Part shown: piece after piece, positions 8,373 through 18,430 of the stretch
Numbering within the stretch: the stretch's first letter is position 1
Layout of the letters: each line of letters opens with the position of its first letter
Assembly: GCA_946628045.1 (NCBI GenBank)
Contig: CAMOVZ010000003.1
Span: forward strand, 62,001 to 126,000
Length of the DNA stretch: 64,000 bases
Direction of reading: 5' to 3'
DNA from: an uncultured Caryophanales bacterium
GTDB lineage: Bacteria; Bacillota_I; Bacilli_A; RF39; UBA660
Made by a program: the position numbers and the translations under genes
Notes under the pieces: model-generated
Databases searched by the model: none
Seen by the model: only the letters and a program-made list of their open reading frames with translations
Told to the model about the DNA's origin: nothing

Positions 8373-9665
8373 AACACATGAAATTATAAATTTTACTATT
8401 ATTAACAGTATTATTGATATTGTAATAAATAGTTTTTCTTTTTTATTTGGCTTTATTTCTTTAAATAGTAGTAATATATTCATTCCTATTAAGAAATTCA
8501 TAAATATACCTGTTCTATAACTTGATGCAAAAAGTGTTGGTGAAAAACCTATAATCATTCTTGATAAAATAGATGCCATATAAATTATTGGACATAATAG
8601 TCTTTTTCTATTATCTTTTATTTTATATAGTAATAATATTGTACTTATCAAATATATTACAGATATTATTATCGATAGTATATAGTTAGTACTATTTAGT
8701 TTTAATAAAGGTATTACATTAATACCATTAGAATGATTTAAATTATATAAATAATTTAAATTAAATACATTAGTAAATGGAATTAGTATTGTTCCTATTG
8801 TTAAGATAATACTTATAATACTATATATTTTATTTTTATTTTTTATATGATAATAAGTGATTATAGAATAAAACAATATACCTATATAATTAATTCTACT
8901 TAGTAATATATCAAATGTGTTATTTAATGATAAAAGTGTTTTATCTATAATTGTTAATTTAGAATAATCATTAAACCAATTTATTGTTTCAGCATTTAAT
9001 CTATTTATATTACCCGGACAAGTTAATGCAAATATAATTCCTATTAAACTTATTAATATATATACTAGAATTATATAATTAATTTTTTTATTTTTTATAT
9101 AATAATATATTAATGATAGTATACTAAATCCAAAAATAAGTGCAGCAGCTTGTTCTTGATTTACTGCAAATATCAATGCCGGTATTGCTAAAAATAATAC
9201 TTTTTTTGTTTTATTATTGTTATTTAAAATATTAATTATAGGAATAAATGAGAATATTCCTAAAGCAAGTGGCCATAGATAATTAACAGTACTAGCACTC
9301 CATCCAGCACTAAACATATCAGTATATGTATATAATATTATTAAGCTCATAATTATGTAATTTATATATATTTCATTTTTACTATTAAATATTTTTTTTA
9401 ATGATATATATAATAAAAATATAATTAATATATTTAATATTATCCACAAAATACCATTATAACTTCTTAATACAAATAATAATACTGATTCTATCAACAC
9501 TCTTGAAGTCCATTGAAAATATCTTGAGATAACAGCAGTAATTATACTTCCTTTTATATTTATAAATACATTTGCATCACCTATAAAAGGAGATTTAGTA
9601 AAACTTACTAATCCCCCATATAACAATACTAAAATACTTGGTAAATATTTTTTTAATTTTTCCAT
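8367..9665 (-). CDS. Polytopic membrane protein, DUF6056-like
   Basis: 432 residues, with about ten hydrophobic segments spread over the whole length. It shares pattern with the 482-residue protein two genes upstream: an early SRYFQWTSRVLIESVL segment (compare WFTWEGRLISRILIN), then a W...NYLWPLALG segment (compare WLAGNITYLFVIP), then an acidic NQEQAAAL or VEHMAIIL helix. This layout resembles DUF6056 membrane proteins and, loosely, GT-C glycosyltransferases. Function is not established; being in an operon with a GtrB-like enzyme and a ligase-like protein suggests transfer of lipid-linked sugars to a surface polymer. It is the last gene of the operon. Confidence 0.6.
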   Translation of the reverse strand: MEKLKKYLPSILVLLYGGLVSFTKSPFIGDANVFINIKGSIITAVISRYFQWTSRVLIESVLLFVLRSYNGILWIILNILIIFLLYISLKKIFNSKNEIYINYIIMSLIILYTYTDMFSAGWSASTVNYLWPLALGIFSFIPIINILNNNNKTKKVLFLAIPALIFAVNQEQAAALIFGFSILSLIYYYIKNKKINYIILVYILISLIGIIFALTCPGNINRLNAETINWFNDYSKLTIIDKTLLSLNNTFDILLSRINYIGILFYSIITYYHIKNKNKIYSIISIILTIGTILIPFTNVFNLNYLYNLNHSNGINVIPLLKLNSTNYILSIIISVIYLISTILLLYKIKDNRKRLLCPIIYMASILSRMIIGFSPTLFASSYRTGIFMNFLIGMNILLLFKEIKPNKKEKLFITISIILLIIVKFIISCVK

Positions 9666-9672
9666 ATTACAC

Positions 9673-10608
9673 CTATTTTTCTTCTTTAATTATATATACT
9701 GGTCTATTTTTTACTTCTAGATATATTTTAGATATATATGTACCTAATACTCCTAGGAAGAATAATTGTACTCCACTTACAAATAATATTATACATGTCA
9801 TCGAAGGCCATCCACCTACTGGATCACCATAAAGAATAGTTTTTACTATTATAAATATTATTGCGATGAATGATACTAAACAAAATAATAATCCAATATA
9901 TGTTGATAAAAGTAAAGGTGCAGTTGAAGAAGATGTTATTCCTTCTATTGCATATTTTATTAACTTTCTTAAATTAAATTTAGATTTACCTACTTTTCTA
10001 TTTGGAGCTTCATAACTAATCCATTTAGTATTAAAACCTACAAAATCAAACATTCCTTTCATATAACGATTATATTCTGTCATTGAAAGAATTGCATTTA
10101 CCATTTGTCTTGTCATTAATCTAAAATCTCTTGCCCCTGGTTTTTCTTTAGATTTAGCTAACTTAGTAATAAGTCTATACCATATATTAGTTAATCCTTT
10201 TCTAATAAAATTATATCCTTCATGACTCTTAGTATATAGTGCACAACAATCATAATATTCTTCTTTTAAATAATGATACATTGTTTTTAACATTTCAGGT
10301 GGATCTTGCAAGTCTACATCCATAAATGCAACATAATCTCCTTTAGCTTTTTCAAGTCCTGCTAACATACCAGCTTCTTTGCCAAAGTTTTTTGTAAAAG
10401 AAATGAAGTGTACTCTTTTATCTTTATTATTTAATTCTTTTAATACTCTTAATGTATTATCTTTGCTTCCATCATCTACAAAGATAAATTCAAAGTTTAT
10501 ATAATCCATTTCTTCTGTTATTTTATTTATTTCTTTATGAAATACTGGTATTGCTTCTTCTTCATTAAAACATGGAATAATTATTGAGATAAGTTCTTTC
10601 TTTTGCAT
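9673..10608 (-). CDS. Polyprenyl-phosphate glycosyltransferase, GtrB/DPM1-like
   Basis: 311 residues. The GT2 domain has ISIIIPCFNEEEAIP, FIFVDDGSKDNT, NFGKEAGMLAGLE and the metal motif FMDVDLQDPPE, followed by RDFRLMTRQ. Two C-terminal transmembrane helices (about residues 230-255 and 268-290) are those of the GtrB/YkoT group. By family, it loads a sugar onto undecaprenyl phosphate on the inner membrane face for later use outside by a GT-C enzyme. The two large membrane proteins encoded immediately on either side are natural candidates for that partner (inference). AAGGAGAAA is the ribosome site. Confidence 0.92.
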   Translation of the reverse strand: MQKKELISIIIPCFNEEEAIPVFHKEINKITEEMDYINFEFIFVDDGSKDNTLRVLKELNNKDKRVHFISFTKNFGKEAGMLAGLEKAKGDYVAFMDVDLQDPPEMLKTMYHYLKEEYYDCCALYTKSHEGYNFIRKGLTNIWYRLITKLAKSKEKPGARDFRLMTRQMVNAILSMTEYNRYMKGMFDFVGFNTKWISYEAPNRKVGKSKFNLRKLIKYAIEGITSSSTAPLLLSTYIGLLFCLVSFIAIIFIIVKTILYGDPVGGWPSMTCIILFVSGVQLFFLGVLGTYISKIYLEVKNRPVYIIKEEK

Positions 10609-10622
10609 AATAATTTCTCCTT

Positions 10623-12071
10623 TTACTTATAATAGAAAATTAAATATTTCCAATTCCTATTTACTATTACTATTTCTACATCTTCATCTATTTTATAATA
10701 TTCTTTAAATCTTTTTAGATGGTATGGATCTGTTGGATTTATATTACATGGAGCAAATCCTGGATAAGCAATTAATTCTATTCTTTTAGTTTTATTAGCA
10801 TTTTTTATTATTTCTTCATTGTCTTTATTAGCCCTATAAATACTAGTATAGAATATTAAATAAAACAACATGCCTAATATAGTAATTAATATAGTACTTA
10901 TTTCTATAAATTTATTCTTCTTATAGTATTTATCGATAATTATTAAATATGTTATTATTAGAAATAAATATGTTCCTAAACTTGTTCTATAACCCCATGT
11001 AGGAGAAGCCAACATAACTAAATTAGAAACAAAACCCATACTATAGAAAATTATAGCTAATTCATTTTTATTTTTTATTAATAATACAAAATTAATTACT
11101 GTTAGTAAGAAATAATAAATAATTATATATATATTATTATCTAACCCTAAATTATTAATTACATTAAAACTTTCTAATAAATAAATACCTGTAGGTATAA
11201 ATGCTATTAGTTCTATTAAATATAAAATAATTTTAATTAATTTATTTTTTACATTTTTATTGATTAATATTATATTTCCTATTACTAATAAAAGTATTAG
11301 GAAATAATTAATTCTATATGTATAAAATACTAAATTAGGTATATTATATAATACTTTTCCAAATATAGATAATTTATTAAATTCTAAATTTTCCATTCCA
11401 CTTCTTATTCTATTACCTAAAGAAAAATACATAGTAGCAAAACTAATAATAGATATAAGAGTAAATACTATTAATTTCTTATTAATAGTTTTATTTTTTA
11501 TATAATCTTTTACCACAAAATAAATATTTAATAATATTAATATAATTGCCATATGTTCTACAAACATTGGAATTATAATATTCAAAAATATAAGTAATAT
11601 ATTTACTAATTTATTATTATCTTTATTATTATAAATGATATAAAAATATATTAATATTAAAGGTATTACAAATAAATAAGTAATATTACCTGCTAACCAT
11701 GTAACAGTTTGTGAAAAAGTAAATATATTCATAAATAATATAGATGAAAATGTTAATAATATTAATAGTTTTTTATGTTTAAATTTAACTATTTTATTTA
11801 TGTAATATATTATTCCTACTATAGCTAATGAATTAATTATATTCCATAGCCATTTATTATAAGTAAGTATGTTTATTAATATTCTACTAATAAGTCTTCC
11901 TTCCCAAGTAAACCACATACCAATAGCTTGAGATATCATGTGATAGAATCCTTGTGCTCCTTCTAAGTAATTACCCCAATCATCTCCGGAAATTGGACTT
12001 AGAAAGAATATTAATAGTAGAAATAAAAATATTCCTATATAAATTTTATTGTTTTTCAATTTTTCTTTCAT
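10623..12071 (-). CDS. Polytopic membrane protein, DUF6056-like
   Basis: 482 residues with about eleven hydrophobic segments and a soluble C-terminus of about 60 residues facing one side of the membrane. The N-terminus reads SPISGDDWGNYLEG, then WFTWEGRLISRIL. The acidic residues after the first helix (GDDW) recall the catalytic loop of GT-C sugar transferases. It looks paralogous to the protein at 8367. The start codon overlaps the stop of the upstream LCP gene by one base (TAATG), so the two are translationally coupled. The exact sugar and acceptor are unknown. Confidence 0.6.
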   Translation of the reverse strand: MKEKLKNNKIYIGIFLFLLLIFFLSPISGDDWGNYLEGAQGFYHMISQAIGMWFTWEGRLISRILINILTYNKWLWNIINSLAIVGIIYYINKIVKFKHKKLLILLTFSSILFMNIFTFSQTVTWLAGNITYLFVIPLILIYFYIIYNNKDNNKLVNILLIFLNIIIPMFVEHMAIILILLNIYFVVKDYIKNKTINKKLIVFTLISIISFATMYFSLGNRIRSGMENLEFNKLSIFGKVLYNIPNLVFYTYRINYFLILLLVIGNIILINKNVKNKLIKIILYLIELIAFIPTGIYLLESFNVINNLGLDNNIYIIIYYFLLTVINFVLLIKNKNELAIIFYSMGFVSNLVMLASPTWGYRTSLGTYLFLIITYLIIIDKYYKKNKFIEISTILITILGMLFYLIFYTSIYRANKDNEEIIKNANKTKRIELIAYPGFAPCNINPTDPYHLKRFKEYYKIDEDVEIVIVNRNWKYLIFYYK

Positions 12072-13513
12072 TATTTACCTTCTAATACCTTTTTTATTTT
12101 TTCACTTGCTTCTTTTACCTGATTTTCATCCGGGAATGTTACCCCTACTTCTACACTACCTAAATGTCCTAATGCTTTACCATCAGTTCCATCTAAGTTT
12201 TGATTGATTATTTCATATTCATTATAATTACTAATAAATGACTTAGCTAATCTTGTTATTACGTTTCTATTCATATCTGTTGTATATAAATTAGTATAAC
12301 TATTTAATACTTCATCAAAGTTTAATAGTGATTTTGTAGTAATAGATTTTTTTATAATACTCATTAGTATTTTTTCACAGTTTTCAATACGTCCTCTTTC
12401 ATTGTTTTTTAAATTTAATCTTTCTCTAGCTATAGCTAAAGCTTCTGTTCCATTATATTCTTTACAACCTTCTTGAACAATAAGTTTTTTTCCGTATTTA
12501 TCATTATATGTATTAGTAGTTAATACATGTGTCGTTGTAAAACTATAATCAGAACAAAATTCTACGCCTCCTATAGTATCAACAATATCAACTAATGAAT
12601 TAGTATTAACATTTACTACATAATCTATTTTAGTATTTAATAATTTTTCTAGTGCTTCTTTTGAAACATTACTATCATATGCACCTAAGCACATCAATGT
12701 ATCTTTTGTATTATAAGCAGGTACATCTATATAATATCCTCTTAATATAGATGTCATTAATATTTTTTTAGATTTTGTATTTACTGTTATTAATAAATTA
12801 AAATCTCTCATAACTCCAGTAAAATCTGTTCCATTTAAATAAATTGTGTAACTATCCTTTACTTCATTATTGATTTCTTCTTTTTTTTCTACAGTAAATT
12901 CTTTTATAATTTTATAATTATCTCTATTATATAAAATAGTAGATTCCATTATATAATCAAAATCTCCCTTACTTATTAATAGATAAGTATTTGGATTTTG
13001 ATCTATAGTAGATAATATATTACTAATACTATCTGTAGATAAATATTCCCCTTTATGAATTTCTTTTAAAGCTAAATCTACATCTCTTGAGTATTTAAAA
13101 TAATAAATACTTTGATTATTATCTAATTCATCTATAGTATTTATACTATTTCTACTACTAGTTACTAATATATAATCAGTAGATATAGTCATGTATTCTT
13201 TAAATGTTTTATTTATAAATTTATTAGTTTTACTAACATAACTTCCTAATATAATATTTCCAGCATTCATACCAAGTATTAAGATTATTCCTAATATAAA
13301 CCAAACAAGTTTTTTAGCTTTTATTAATAATAATCCACTAATTATTATAGATATTACTTCTCCAGTTATTAATAAATAGAAATATTTATCTGGTAGTATA
13401 TCAAGTTCTTTAACATTTAATAGTGCCATTACTGCCACTACTAAAGTAATTAAGAAAAATATTAATCCAATAAATCTTCTAATTACTATTGGTTTTAATT
13501 TGTATTTTGCCAT
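12071..13513 (-). CDS. LytR-CpsA-Psr (LCP) family glycopolymer transferase with three N-terminal helices
   Basis: 480 residues. Three hydrophobic segments at about 12-32, 43-63 and 70-90 replace the single helix usual in the family. An extracellular segment (about 95-240) looks like a small solute-binding fold (TDYILVTSSRNSINTIDELD). The LCP domain follows: YYIDVPAYN, TKIDYVVNVN, DTIGGVEFCSD and the diagnostic ALAIARERL...NNERGRIENCEKIL. LCP enzymes attach polyprenyl-linked polymers to peptidoglycan at the cell surface. Its place between a ligase-like gene and a GT-C-like gene fits wall attachment of the polymer made here. Confidence 0.9.
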   Translation of the reverse strand: MAKYKLKPIVIRRFIGLIFFLITLVVAVMALLNVKELDILPDKYFYLLITGEVISIIISGLLLIKAKKLVWFILGIILILGMNAGNIILGSYVSKTNKFINKTFKEYMTISTDYILVTSSRNSINTIDELDNNQSIYYFKYSRDVDLALKEIHKGEYLSTDSISNILSTIDQNPNTYLLISKGDFDYIMESTILYNRDNYKIIKEFTVEKKEEINNEVKDSYTIYLNGTDFTGVMRDFNLLITVNTKSKKILMTSILRGYYIDVPAYNTKDTLMCLGAYDSNVSKEALEKLLNTKIDYVVNVNTNSLVDIVDTIGGVEFCSDYSFTTTHVLTTNTYNDKYGKKLIVQEGCKEYNGTEALAIARERLNLKNNERGRIENCEKILMSIIKKSITTKSLLNFDEVLNSYTNLYTTDMNRNVITRLAKSFISNYNEYEIINQNLDGTDGKALGHLGSVEVGVTFPDENQVKEASEKIKKVLEGK

Positions 13514-13529
13514 ATAATCCTCCTGTTCA

Positions 13530-14777
13530 TTAAGTTATTATATCATATTTCTTAGTATTAAATATCTTAATTAGTAGTATTGCTACTATTATACTAACTG
13601 ATGGAGTAGTTATAATATGGCCTGTAAAGAATGATAAAATAATTGCTAGTAAGAAACTTGTTTTATACATATATCCTTCAAAGGTTTTATTGAATTTAAT
13701 ATTTTTTATTATTAAATAGACTATTATACTAAAGTAAATAATAAAACCTATAATTCCATGATGATAGAATATATCAAAATAATCCATTTCTATCATTTTA
13801 GTTTCTTCATTATTATTTAAATATCCTATACCGAATGTTTTTAAATATAAATTAGATTCTTTATATAATTTATTTTCATTACTTAAGAAAGTTAATCTTT
13901 GACTAAATATAAAGTGATCTATTAATTTTTTATCTTTAAATATATCAGTTATATTTTCTACTTCTAGGAAATCTAAATGTGTTTTTATATTTTTATAAAA
14001 ATTAGTTTTTGGAAGTATTAGTATAAGTCCAAATACTCCTATAATTAATATACTAAGTGTAATTATTATTCTTTTATATTTCTTTTTTCTTATTGATTCA
14101 ATTAATAAGTATGCTAGATATACTCCTATAGTAAAGAATAAAGATAGAAGTGGTGTTTTAGTACCCATCATTAATATAACTACTAAATATATTATTCCTA
14201 ATACTATTTTTAATATTATATTCTTTTTATCTTTAAACATAATAAATATTATTGGAGTAAGAATAGATATTATTCCACTTATTTCATTAGCTGAGTTAAA
14301 GAATCCTAAAGTACCTTTTTTTGTTATTTCATATGTTTTATATCCTATACCCAATACTGTAGGTATAAGTATTAATATTAAATATAAGAATACTGTTTTT
14401 ATTAATACTTTATTATCTATATTAACTTTATCTTTAATAGAATATAGTGATAAGAATATAATTGGAAAATAAAATACTTTTACTAAGTTTTGTATTTCAA
14501 AGAATAATCCATTATTTTTATATATAATCATTCCTATTATATATAGAATAAAATATAGTCCTATTATTAAGTATGGAATAATTAATTTTTTCTTTTTAAA
14601 TATAAATATAGTTACTATAGTTATAAATAATAAGAATAATACTCTTACTATAATACCTATAGTTAAATTAATTTTTAATGTATGTATACATATACCTGTT
14701 AGTAAGTCTAATATAGGACTTATTAGTATAAATATAGATATTATTTTATTAATATTATTTTTAATAAATTTTTCCAT
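13530..14777 (-). CDS. O-antigen ligase/polymerase-like membrane protein
   Basis: 415 residues, almost entirely membrane helices (about eleven), with one larger external loop near residues 255-330 before the last helices. That is the layout of the Wzy/WaaL (O-antigen ligase) family. The segment GFFNSANEISGIISI and the MGTKTPLLSL stretch match positions where such proteins keep conserved residues. It is the first gene of the five-gene operon and probably polymerises or transfers the surface glycan outside the membrane. Assignment rests on topology and context more than on a sharp motif. Confidence 0.75.
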   Translation of the reverse strand: MEKFIKNNINKIISIFILISPILDLLTGICIHTLKINLTIGIIVRVLFLLFITIVTIFIFKKKKLIIPYLIIGLYFILYIIGMIIYKNNGLFFEIQNLVKVFYFPIIFLSLYSIKDKVNIDNKVLIKTVFLYLILILIPTVLGIGYKTYEITKKGTLGFFNSANEISGIISILTPIIFIMFKDKKNIILKIVLGIIYLVVILMMGTKTPLLSLFFTIGVYLAYLLIESIRKKKYKRIIITLSILIIGVFGLILILPKTNFYKNIKTHLDFLEVENITDIFKDKKLIDHFIFSQRLTFLSNENKLYKESNLYLKTFGIGYLNNNEETKMIEMDYFDIFYHHGIIGFIIYFSIIVYLIIKNIKFNKTFEGYMYKTSFLLAIILSFFTGHIITTPSVSIIVAILLIKIFNTKKYDIIT

Positions 14778-14793
14778 ACAACCACCTATTAAA

Positions 14794-14802
14794 ATTATAT
14801 CA
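14794..14802 (-). promoter_or_regulatory. Extended -10 for the O-antigen-ligase-like operon
   Basis: TGATATAAT on the minus strand, about 17 bases upstream of the start at 14777. No good -35 is visible. Only a weak A/T hairpin separates this from sufD, so read-through from the SUF operon is possible. Confidence 0.4.
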
Positions 14803-14819
14803 AAAAAAAGAATATAAAA

Positions 14820-15833
14820 CTATATTAAGTTTTCTATTCTCTTTAGTATTTCTTCTTTTATAGATTCATCAACTATTTGATTAATAATACTATTAAAGTT
14901 AGAAATAATAATTAATTTAGATGCTTCTTTTTCAGTTAGTCCTCTACTCATTAAATAAAATAATTTATCATCATTTATTTTTCCTGTTGATTCTCCATGA
15001 GCTCCTATTACATCATCTTCATGACATAGAAGAATTGGAACTGACCTTGAAATAGATGTATCAGAAAGTAGTATACAGTTTTCATTTTCAATTCCTTCTG
15101 ACTTAGTACATCCTTCTTGAAAGTCTATTATTCCTCTAAATATTTTTTTAGAATTATCTTTCAAGCATCCTTCTACTTTTAAATTATTAATAGAAGAAAT
15201 ACCTACATTTTTCAAATCATAATTAATATCAATTAAATCATTATCTTTTCCTAAATAAATATTATTAAAATAGTTTTTAGAATTATAACCAATAGAGTCT
15301 AAAGATGAATTATATATTCTTATATTTCCTCCTATATCTATTAAGTTATGAGTTATAGAAGATTCATTTGATACAGTATCATTAAATGACATTATATTAG
15401 TACTAGATTCATTTAAATTATTAATATAAGTAATAGAACCATTAGAATAATCTTCAGTAGTTATTTCTTCTACTAAGCAATTAAAATGTTTATTAGAGTC
15501 TAGTGAATTATAATTAAATATAAAGTCACAATATGAGTTATTTTTATAATTAATTATTACTTTACTAACAAGATAATCATTATTAGAAAAATTATAATTA
15601 ACAAGTATTGGTTTATCATAGTTTTTATCCACAGTTATTGTTAATTCTAAGTATTTAGAATATGTTATTCCTACTTTAGAAGTTATTTCTTCATTTTTAA
15701 TTATTTGAGATACTTCTATACCATTAACAATATATAATTTATCAGTATTTAATTCATTTAAATCTAATTCGATATCTAAATTATTTACTTTGAAACCATT
15801 AGTAGTTTTGCATCTTAAGCTATTTAATTTCAT
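14820..15833 (-). CDS. sufD: SufD-like Fe-S scaffold subunit, short form
   Basis: 337 residues, clearly shorter than typical SufD (over 400), with the N-terminal helical region reduced. The C-terminal core is preserved: a series of beta strands then LLCHEDDVIGAHGESTGKI and FYLMSRGLTEKEA. The His in AHGES corresponds to the E. coli SufD His360 that faces SufB; the nearby Cys (358 in E. coli) is replaced here. It forms the SufBCD scaffold with sufB and sufC. The start is 9 bases after the sufB stop, with AGGTGAT as the ribosome site. Confidence 0.85.
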   Translation of the reverse strand: MKLNSLRCKTTNGFKVNNLDIELDLNELNTDKLYIVNGIEVSQIIKNEEITSKVGITYSKYLELTITVDKNYDKPILVNYNFSNNDYLVSKVIINYKNNSYCDFIFNYNSLDSNKHFNCLVEEITTEDYSNGSITYINNLNESSTNIMSFNDTVSNESSITHNLIDIGGNIRIYNSSLDSIGYNSKNYFNNIYLGKDNDLIDINYDLKNVGISSINNLKVEGCLKDNSKKIFRGIIDFQEGCTKSEGIENENCILLSDTSISRSVPILLCHEDDVIGAHGESTGKINDDKLFYLMSRGLTEKEASKLIIISNFNSIINQIVDESIKEEILKRIENLI

Positions 15834-15841
15834 ATTATCAC

Positions 15842-17251
15842 CTACCCTATAGTTCCTTCTAATTCTAATTCAATTAATCTATTCATTTCAACAGCATATT
15901 CTACTGGGAATGCCTTAGCTATTGGTTCTGCAAAACCTCTTACTATTAATGCTTTAGCATCTAACTCACTCATACCTCTAGTTTCTAGATAATAAATTGC
16001 TTCATCTGAGATTTTACCTACTGTTGCTTCATGAGCAAATTCTACATCACTACATTCTATTGTATCTACTGGAATTGTATCACTACGTGAAATACTATCT
16101 AACATTAATGATTCACATGAGATAGATAGTTTTGATTTTTTAGCATTCTTTTTAACTAAGCTATTACTTCTAAAAGTACATATTCCACCATCTTTAGAAA
16201 TTGATTTAGAATTAACTACTGAAGTAGTATGTGGAGCGTTATGAATTATTTTTAATCCTGTATCTAGGTTTTGACCTGCTCCTGCAAAAGAAATATTAGT
16301 AAATTCACAAGAGGCATTTTCACCATTTAACACACTTAATGGATATAGCATAGACACTTTAGAACCAAATGATCCCATTATCCATTCTATTTTTCCATTT
16401 TCTTCTACAAAACATTTTTTAGTATTTAAATTTAACATATTCTTAGACCAATTTTCTATTGTAGAAAATCTTAAAAATGCATTTTTCTTAACAAATAATT
16501 CTACACAACCTGCATGAAGATTCAATTCGTTATAACCTGGTGCAGAGCAACCTTCAATAAATTGTAGTTTAGAATTTTCATCAACAATAATTAGAGTATG
16601 TTCAAATTGACCTGCTCCTTTGGCATTTAATCTAAAATAACTTTGAAGTGGTCTATCTAGTTCTGTATTTTTTGGAATATATACAAAACTACCACCTGAG
16701 AATAATGCATAATGTAGTGCAATATATTTATGATCCATAATAGGTACTGCTTTAGTGAAATATTCTTTTACTAATTCTGGATACTCTTTAATTGCTTCAT
16801 CAAAACTTGTATATATTACACCTGTTTCTTTTAATTCTTCTGTTAGATTATGATAGACTATTGAAGAATCAAATTGTGCACCACTTCCAGATAGAGCTTT
16901 CTTCTCGCTTTCAGGAATTCCTAATTTATCAAATACATCTTTTATATCATTTGGAACTTCATCCCAGCTTCTTTTTTCTTTATCTATACTTTTTACATAT
17001 GTAGCTATTTTATTAATATCTAAATAACTAATATCAGGTCCCCAATCTGGGTCATTTAATTTATAAAAATAATCTAGTGCTTTTAATCTTATATTTAGAA
17101 TCCATTCAGGTTCATTCTTTTCTTTAGAAATTTCTCTTACTAATCTTTCCGTTAAACCATATTTAATATCTAATACTTTATTATCTGTTTTAGTATTATA
17201 TATGTTTCTAGTTTCATTATCTAAGTATTCATCAACATTTGTTTTTGCCAT
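15842..17251 (-). CDS. sufB: SufB Fe-S cluster scaffold protein
   Basis: 469 residues, the usual length. Seen: the N-terminal KYGLTERLVREIS, the GAQFDSSIVYHNL and GVIYTSF segments, the ALHYALFSGGSFVYIPKN strand, and NLHAGCVELFVKKNAFLRF. The C-terminus has IECSDVEFAHEATVGKI; its Cys corresponds to E. coli SufB Cys405, the proposed cluster ligand at the SufB-SufD interface. It builds Fe-S clusters with SufC ATPase and SufD in the cytoplasm. It lies between sufC and sufD, spaced 7 and 8 bases. Confidence 0.96.
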   Translation of the reverse strand: MAKTNVDEYLDNETRNIYNTKTDNKVLDIKYGLTERLVREISKEKNEPEWILNIRLKALDYFYKLNDPDWGPDISYLDINKIATYVKSIDKEKRSWDEVPNDIKDVFDKLGIPESEKKALSGSGAQFDSSIVYHNLTEELKETGVIYTSFDEAIKEYPELVKEYFTKAVPIMDHKYIALHYALFSGGSFVYIPKNTELDRPLQSYFRLNAKGAGQFEHTLIIVDENSKLQFIEGCSAPGYNELNLHAGCVELFVKKNAFLRFSTIENWSKNMLNLNTKKCFVEENGKIEWIMGSFGSKVSMLYPLSVLNGENASCEFTNISFAGAGQNLDTGLKIIHNAPHTTSVVNSKSISKDGGICTFRSNSLVKKNAKKSKLSISCESLMLDSISRSDTIPVDTIECSDVEFAHEATVGKISDEAIYYLETRGMSELDAKALIVRGFAEPIAKAFPVEYAVEMNRLIELELEGTIG

Positions 17252-17258
17252 AATACAC

Positions 17259-18002
17259 CTACTTTAGATATTCTTTGTATCCATTTTTATCAATTTCTAA
17301 AGCTAATTTATAATCACCAGTTTTTACAATTTTACCATCTACTAATACATGAACTTTATCTACTTTTAATCCTTCTAATAATTTAGTAGAATGTGTAATT
17401 ATTAATACTGAATTTTCTTCATTTTTATAAAGATTAATTCCTTTAACTACTGTTTTAATAGCATCTACATCTAGTCCTGAATCTGTTTCATCTAATATAG
17501 CTAATTTAGGTTTTATTAATAACATTTGTAGTATTTCATTTTTCTTTTTTTCTCCACCTGAAAATCCTACATTAAAATCCCTTTTTAAGTATTCTTCTTT
17601 CATATCTAATTTTTCAATTGTATTTTCAACTTCAGGAATAAATTCATAAATACTAGGTTTTTTACCATCTATACTAGTTTTAACTGATTTTAAATAGTTA
17701 GCTAGACTTACTCCAGGAATTTCTTCAGGAGATTGGAATGACATAAATATTCCTTTTTTAGCTATTTTATCAGTAGATTCTTCTGTTATATCTTCTCCAT
17801 CAAAATAAATACTTCCTTCTGTTTTTATGTATCTAGGAGAAGAAAATATAGTATTTGCAAGAGTTGATTTACCACTACCATTAGGTCCCATTATTACATG
17901 TATTTCGCCCTTTTCTATTTCTAAATCTAATCCTTTTAATATTTTTTTGTTATGATCATCTTCTGCGATAGTATGTATATTTTTAATACTTAATAAACTC
18001 AT
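17259..18002 (-). CDS. sufC: SufC ATPase of the Fe-S assembly complex
   Basis: 247 residues. ABC-type ATPase: Walker A GPNGSGKST at residues 39-47, Q-loop MSFQSPEEIPGVS, signature FSGGEKKKNEILQ, Walker B LAILDETDSGLD and the switch His in IITHSTKLL. The PEEIPGVS and SGGEKK forms are specific to SufC rather than transport ATPases. It drives structural change of SufBD during cluster assembly. It directly follows the Rrf2 gene with one base between stop and start. Confidence 0.97.
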   Translation of the reverse strand: MSLLSIKNIHTIAEDDHNKKILKGLDLEIEKGEIHVIMGPNGSGKSTLANTIFSSPRYIKTEGSIYFDGEDITEESTDKIAKKGIFMSFQSPEEIPGVSLANYLKSVKTSIDGKKPSIYEFIPEVENTIEKLDMKEEYLKRDFNVGFSGGEKKKNEILQMLLIKPKLAILDETDSGLDVDAIKTVVKGINLYKNEENSVLIITHSTKLLEGLKVDKVHVLVDGKIVKTGDYKLALEIDKNGYKEYLK

Positions 18003-18003
18003 A

Positions 18004-18411
18004 TTACTTTTCCTCCATATAATCTTTTAGTGTTTTACTATTTAAATATTTAGTCATTGCATCATTTAAATCTTTCCATATTGGATATGTTTTACATATA
18101 CCTTGTTTTTCACAATAGTTTTCTTCTTTAACACAACTAGCTGGGGCTAAATCTTTTTCAACAGCATTAATTATTTTACCAATGGGATATTTATCTGGAG
18201 AATACTTTAATTTATATCCACCTTCTTGACCACGACTAGTGATAAAGAAATCTTCTTTCTTTAAATCTAACATAATCTTTTCTATGTATTTTAAAGATAT
18301 TCCTTCTTTTTCAGATATATCTTTTAACGATAGAAATTCATCTTTTTTATAGTTATAAGCTAATTCTAACATTACAGCTACAGCATAACGCCCTTTTGTA
18401 GTTATTTTCAT
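18004..18411 (-). CDS. Rrf2-family (IscR-like) Fe-S sensing repressor
   Basis: 135 residues. The winged-helix start MKITTKGRYAVAVMLELA and GISLKYIEKIM recognition helix are typical of Rrf2. Three cysteines (C93, C100, C106; C-x6-C-x5-C) stand where IscR binds its [2Fe-2S] cluster, so it probably senses cluster supply. It is the first gene of the suf operon and the perfect palindrome in its own promoter is the likely operator, giving autoregulation of the whole operon (inference). Confidence 0.92.
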   Translation of the reverse strand: MKITTKGRYAVAVMLELAYNYKKDEFLSLKDISEKEGISLKYIEKIMLDLKKEDFFITSRGQEGGYKLKYSPDKYPIGKIINAVEKDLAPASCVKEENYCEKQGICKTYPIWKDLNDAMTKYLNSKTLKDYMEEK

Positions 18412-18430
18412 AAAACATCACCTGTTTTGT

